Of a stretch of DNA of 42,914 bases, positions 40,208 to 42,914 are shown piece after piece (positions within the stretch are counted from its first letter, which is position 1; each line of letters begins with the position of its first letter). The stretch comes from an uncultured Prevotella sp. (lineage in GTDB: Bacteria; Bacteroidota; Bacteroidia; Bacteroidales; Bacteroidaceae), in NCBI GenBank assembly GCA_900315775.1, contig ONAJ01000036.1, positions 1 through 42,914 of the forward strand. Reading direction: 5' to 3'. The notes under the pieces are model-generated. The model did no database searches. It had not been told where the DNA came from and saw only the letters and a list, made by a program, of their open reading frames with translations. The position numbers and the translations under genes are program-made.

Positions 40208-41770
40208 ATGGCAAAGAAAGTAATAAAAGAAAAGGCAATAGAGGAAGCGTTATGGGAATCAGCAAACAAGCTACGTGGCTCTGTGGAGCCCTCGGAGTAT
40301 AAGCACGTGGTGCTGAGCCTTATCTTTCTGAAATATGCTAACGACCGTTTTACGGAGCGGCGCAATGAGTTGGTTGCCGAGGGCAAAGAAGCTTTTGCCG
40401 ATAATGCCGTATTCTATAATGCCAAAAACGTCTTTTATCTGGAGCCCGAGAGCCGTTGGGATTTTCTGATTGAGAATGCCAAGCAAAACGATATTGCCAT
40501 CAAGATAGACAAGGCATTGGCAAAGGTGGAGCAGAGCAACCCTACGCTGAAGGGTGCCTTGCCAAGCAACTACTATGCAGGTCTGTCACTTGACCGCACA
40601 AAGCTTGCTGCACTGCTGGACGAAATCAACAAGATTGACACGTTGAAAGACCCGGAGAACGATCTCATCGGTCGTGTATATGAATACTTCCTTGGTAAGT
40701 TTGCCATTGCCGAAGGTAAGGGTAAAGGTGAATACTATACGCCTAAGACCATCGTCAATCTGATTGCAGAGATGATTGAGCCTTATCGTGGAAAGATATA
40801 CGACCCTTGTTGTGGTTCGGGCGGTATGTTCGTACAGAGCATGAAGTTCATTGAGGCGCATCACGGTAACAAGCGCGACATCTCGGTCTATGGACAGGAA
40901 TACACCAATACTACCTACAAACTGGCAAAGATGAACCTCGCCATTCGTGGCATTGCCTGCAACCTGGGCGAGATGGCTGCCGACACGTTTCATAACGATC
41001 AGCACAAAGACCTGAAGGCAGACTTCATCATGGCCAATCCTCCTTTTAACCAAAAGGCATGGCGTGCAGAAAACGAACTGAAGGATGACCCTCGCTGGGC
41101 TGGATACGACGTACCTCCGACGAGTAATGCCAATTATGGTTGGATTCTGAACATCGTCTCTAAACTCTCCGCCAATGGTACGGCTGGTTTCCTTCTTGCC
41201 AATGGTGCATTGAGTGGCGACGGCACAGAACTGGAAATACGCAAGCAACTGCTTCAGAACCATTTGGTAGAGGCGATTGTCATTCTGCCTCGCAACATGT
41301 TCTATTCTACGGACATCAGCGTGACGCTATGGATTCTGAACAATAACAAGAAGGCTCGTACGGTGGAGCAGAACGGCAAGATGGTTCGTTATCGCAATCG
41401 TGAAGACGAGGTGTTGTTCATTGACCTGCGCCAGTGGGGAGAGCCTTTCGAAAAGAAATATATCCAGTTCTCTCCAGAGCAGATACAGCAGATAGCCGAG
41501 AACTTCCACAACTGGCAGCGTGTGGGTTACGAAGAGACCTATCACAACGAACCAGAATATTGCTACTCAGCCACCCTCGATGAGATTGAGAAGAAAGGCT
41601 GGAGCCTTGTGCCAAGCAAATACATCGAGTTCCGTAACCGTGATGAGCAGATAGACTTCGACACCAAGATGAAGCAATTGCAAGCAGATATGCGCGACCT
41701 CTTGCAGCAGGAAGAAGAGAGTAAACAACAGTTGAAAGAACTTTTTGAGAAGTTGGGCTACACTTTGTAA
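40208..41770 (+). CDS. hsdM: Type I restriction-modification system methyltransferase subunit HsdM
   Basis: 520 residues from ATG 40208; an in-frame ATG at 40169 is less likely. The N-terminal helical domain (residues 1-150, 'LWESANKLRGSVEPSEYKHV') is followed by an N6-adenine methyltransferase: 'GKGEYYTPKTIVNLIAEMIE', motif I DPCCGSGGMF (199-208), motif IV NPPF (277-280). The C-terminal coiled-coil is 'DTKMKQLQADMRDLLQQEEE'. Works with HsdS and HsdR; hsdS starts at 42702 and hsdR is not in the window. Confidence 0.95.
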   Translation: MAKKVIKEKAIEEALWESANKLRGSVEPSEYKHVVLSLIFLKYANDRFTERRNELVAEGKEAFADNAVFYNAKNVFYLEPESRWDFLIENAKQNDIAIKIDKALAKVEQSNPTLKGALPSNYYAGLSLDRTKLAALLDEINKIDTLKDPENDLIGRVYEYFLGKFAIAEGKGKGEYYTPKTIVNLIAEMIEPYRGKIYDPCCGSGGMFVQSMKFIEAHHGNKRDISVYGQEYTNTTYKLAKMNLAIRGIACNLGEMAADTFHNDQHKDLKADFIMANPPFNQKAWRAENELKDDPRWAGYDVPPTSNANYGWILNIVSKLSANGTAGFLLANGALSGDGTELEIRKQLLQNHLVEAIVILPRNMFYSTDISVTLWILNNNKKARTVEQNGKMVRYRNREDEVLFIDLRQWGEPFEKKYIQFSPEQIQQIAENFHNWQRVGYEETYHNEPEYCYSATLDEIEKKGWSLVPSKYIEFRNRDEQIDFDTKMKQLQADMRDLLQQEEESKQQLKELFEKLGYTL

Positions 41771-41850
41771 TTGTTTCCAATGTTTAAAGAACTGGAAAGA
41801 ATTGAAAAGAAAAAGAGAAGTTGTAATGAGTAAGATAACGAAGAAAAAAG

Positions 41851-42669
41851 ATGATGCAACCAGATAATAAAGGCATACCACACGGTATTCGAATCCAGTA
41901 TGTCAGCGACCTCCATCTGGAGTTCGCCAAGAATCGTCAGTGGATTGCAAAACATCCATTGGAGGTAACTGGCGACATTTTGCTTGTCGCTGGCGATTCT
42001 GCATATCTTGATCTGCCAAACTCGGATTGTGACACTTATTCTGAATATAAATTCTGGGATTGGGCGAGTCGGCATTACAGCCAGGTTATAGTGTGTTTGG
42101 GCAACCACGACTTTTACGGATATTATGACTTGTCCTCTATACCAAATGGCTACTGCAAACAGATTCGCCATAATGTTCATGCATACTACAACAGTATAGT
42201 GCATCTGGACGACATGGACATAATTGTTTCTACATTATGGTCGAAGATAGAGCCTCAGAATGCATTCCAGACGGAGCAAAGTGTGAGCGATTTCTATCGT
42301 ATCATGTATGGTGAACATCGACTGACAGCAGATGATTTTAACCATGAACATGTGCGTTGTCTTGCTTTCATCAAACAGGCTGTTTCAGAAAGTGATGCGA
42401 AAAAGATAATCGTTCTTACTCATCATGTTCCTACGCAATTATGTACTGCTGCAGAATTTTTAAACAGCACTATTAACGGTGCTTTTACAGTAGAACTGGG
42501 CAACTTTATAGCAGATAGTCAGATTAACTACTGGATATATGGGCATTCACATCGCAACATCAAAGCGCAAATAGGCGACACACTCATTGTATCCAATCAG
42601 TTGGGCTACATCTCGCATGGAGAGCATCTGACGAACGGGTTTAATCCGTCTGCTATGTTTGAAGTTTAA
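41851..42669 (+). CDS. Calcineurin-like metallophosphoesterase inside the type I restriction operon
   Basis: 272 residues. Full set of metal-binding motifs: 'YVSDLHLEF' (DxH), 'LVAGDSAY' (GD), 'VCLGNHDFYG' (GNHD), 'VLTHHVPT' (H) and 'WIYGHSHRN' (GHxH). The usual length for cytosolic Mre11/YfcE-like phosphoesterases; no signal peptide. It lies between hsdM (80 bases before) and hsdS (32 bases after) on the same strand, so it is an operon member. A 13-codon frame beginning at 41826 (MSKITKKKDDATR) overlaps its start and may be a leader or a remnant. Possible roles: nucleic-acid or nucleotide phosphodiesterase accessory to defence (inference). Confidence 0.9.
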   Translation: MMQPDNKGIPHGIRIQYVSDLHLEFAKNRQWIAKHPLEVTGDILLVAGDSAYLDLPNSDCDTYSEYKFWDWASRHYSQVIVCLGNHDFYGYYDLSSIPNGYCKQIRHNVHAYYNSIVHLDDMDIIVSTLWSKIEPQNAFQTEQSVSDFYRIMYGEHRLTADDFNHEHVRCLAFIKQAVSESDAKKIIVLTHHVPTQLCTAAEFLNSTINGAFTVELGNFIADSQINYWIYGHSHRNIKAQIGDTLIVSNQLGYISHGEHLTNGFNPSAMFEV

Positions 42670-42701
42670 AACGAGATTGCAAATTAATAGAGGATAGAAG
42701 A

Positions 42702-42914
42702 ATGACAACATACAAACGTTTAGGCGGATATATACGACCAGTAGATGTACGTAATCGGGAGTTGAAGGTTACGAACTTGCTGGGACTTAGTATGTCCAAA
42801 CAATTCAGACCATCCACTTCAAATATTGTTGGTGTTGATTTAACCAAATATAAAGTGGTAGACAGAAATGTGTTTGCGTTTGACCCCATGTCTGTAATAC
42901 GTGTTCACAAAGTA
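42702..42914 (+). CDS. hsdS: Type I restriction specificity subunit HsdS, partial
   Basis: 71 codons up to the right edge. It begins MTTYKRLGGYIRPVDVRNRE, then 'LLGLSMSKQFRPSTSNIVGV' and 'YKVVDRNVFAFDPMSVIRVH', which is the start of the first target-recognition domain of a class of HsdS proteins. Determines the DNA sequence recognised by the HsdM/HsdR complex. Identification is by resemblance of the first 70 residues and by operon position. Confidence 0.85.
   Translation, partial: MTTYKRLGGYIRPVDVRNRELKVTNLLGLSMSKQFRPSTSNIVGVDLTKYKVVDRNVFAFDPMSVIRVHKV

Noticed and set aside
41826-41867. 13-codon frame MSKITKKKDDATR before the metallophosphoesterase
   Set aside because: Too short to call a gene; it overlaps the phosphoesterase start and may be a leader or remnant.
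1-42914. tRNA or rRNA genes
   Set aside because: No cloverleaf with the conserved GGTTCGAATCC-type arm and no rRNA-like sequence was found in the gaps by eye; a tRNAscan run would settle it.

Overview
The window looks like chromosomal DNA of a member of the Bacteroidota, most likely a Prevotella-like Bacteroidales. The evidence is the many promoters of the Bacteroidota type (TTTG or TTG, about 19-20 bases, then TAnnTTTG), the lack of Shine-Dalgarno sites, secreted proteins ending in a short 'NLxGQ...KGI...NGKK' tail, a TonB-receptor-like barrel protein, a porin O/P, and typical Bacteroidales gene clusters. These clusters are nusB-yajC-ybbR-coaE-DUF5606, the glycogen set debranching enzyme/GT4/GH57, and HU-small basic protein-rng.

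Layout. 1-1.3 kb: minus-strand accessory genes, a DinD-like protein cut by the window edge and an internally deleted AlbA_2/HNH nuclease fusion. 1.4-7.7 kb: two long paralogous glycine-rich secreted proteins with a 47-residue peptide gene between them, divergent from a seven-helix membrane AraC-type regulator. 8.1-9.6 kb: a small secreted protein of five 17-residue repeats and a GH53 endo-galactanase. 9.7-16 kb, plus strand: a Na/Pi cotransporter-PhoU protein with a PhoB-type DNA-binding domain at its C-terminus, rmlA, HU, a 29-residue ribosomal-type basic protein, RNase G, and a secreted protein. 16-24.4 kb, minus strand: glycogen metabolism, a lipid kinase, miaA and a lipoprotein hydrolase. 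25-28.6 kb: a visibly AT-rich restriction-modification island (restriction endonuclease plus two tandem m5C methyltransferases), preceded on the same strand by about 190 bases of highly structured leader or small RNA. 29-30.6 kb: a VapE/VirE-type helicase gene, upstream iteron-like repeats and a 23-bp perfect inverted repeat around both. 30.7-40 kb: housekeeping genes (DUF5606, coaE, ybbR, yajC, nusB; rplY, pth, S4 protein) and two outer-membrane protein genes. 40.2-42.9 kb: a type I restriction operon with hsdM, a metallophosphoesterase and the start of hsdS.

How the parts may work together. Three separate accessory patches (0-1.3, 25-30.6 and 40.2-42.9 kb) carry nuclease or restriction functions, so the window alternates conserved core and defence-type cargo. 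The two observations I rate highest are the leader in front of the restriction endonuclease gene and the fused transporter-PhoU-winged-helix protein. The leader contains three mutually exclusive helices ending in an intrinsic terminator, which is attenuator-like logic; the methyltransferases appear to have their own promoter. The fused protein looks like a one-protein phosphate sensor and regulator. Non-coding spacers also hold several repeat families: degenerate 7-8 bp tandem repeats, GC-rich palindromes that supply the C-termini of miaA and pth, CCTAGG decamers, and a promoter sequence conserved at three sites.
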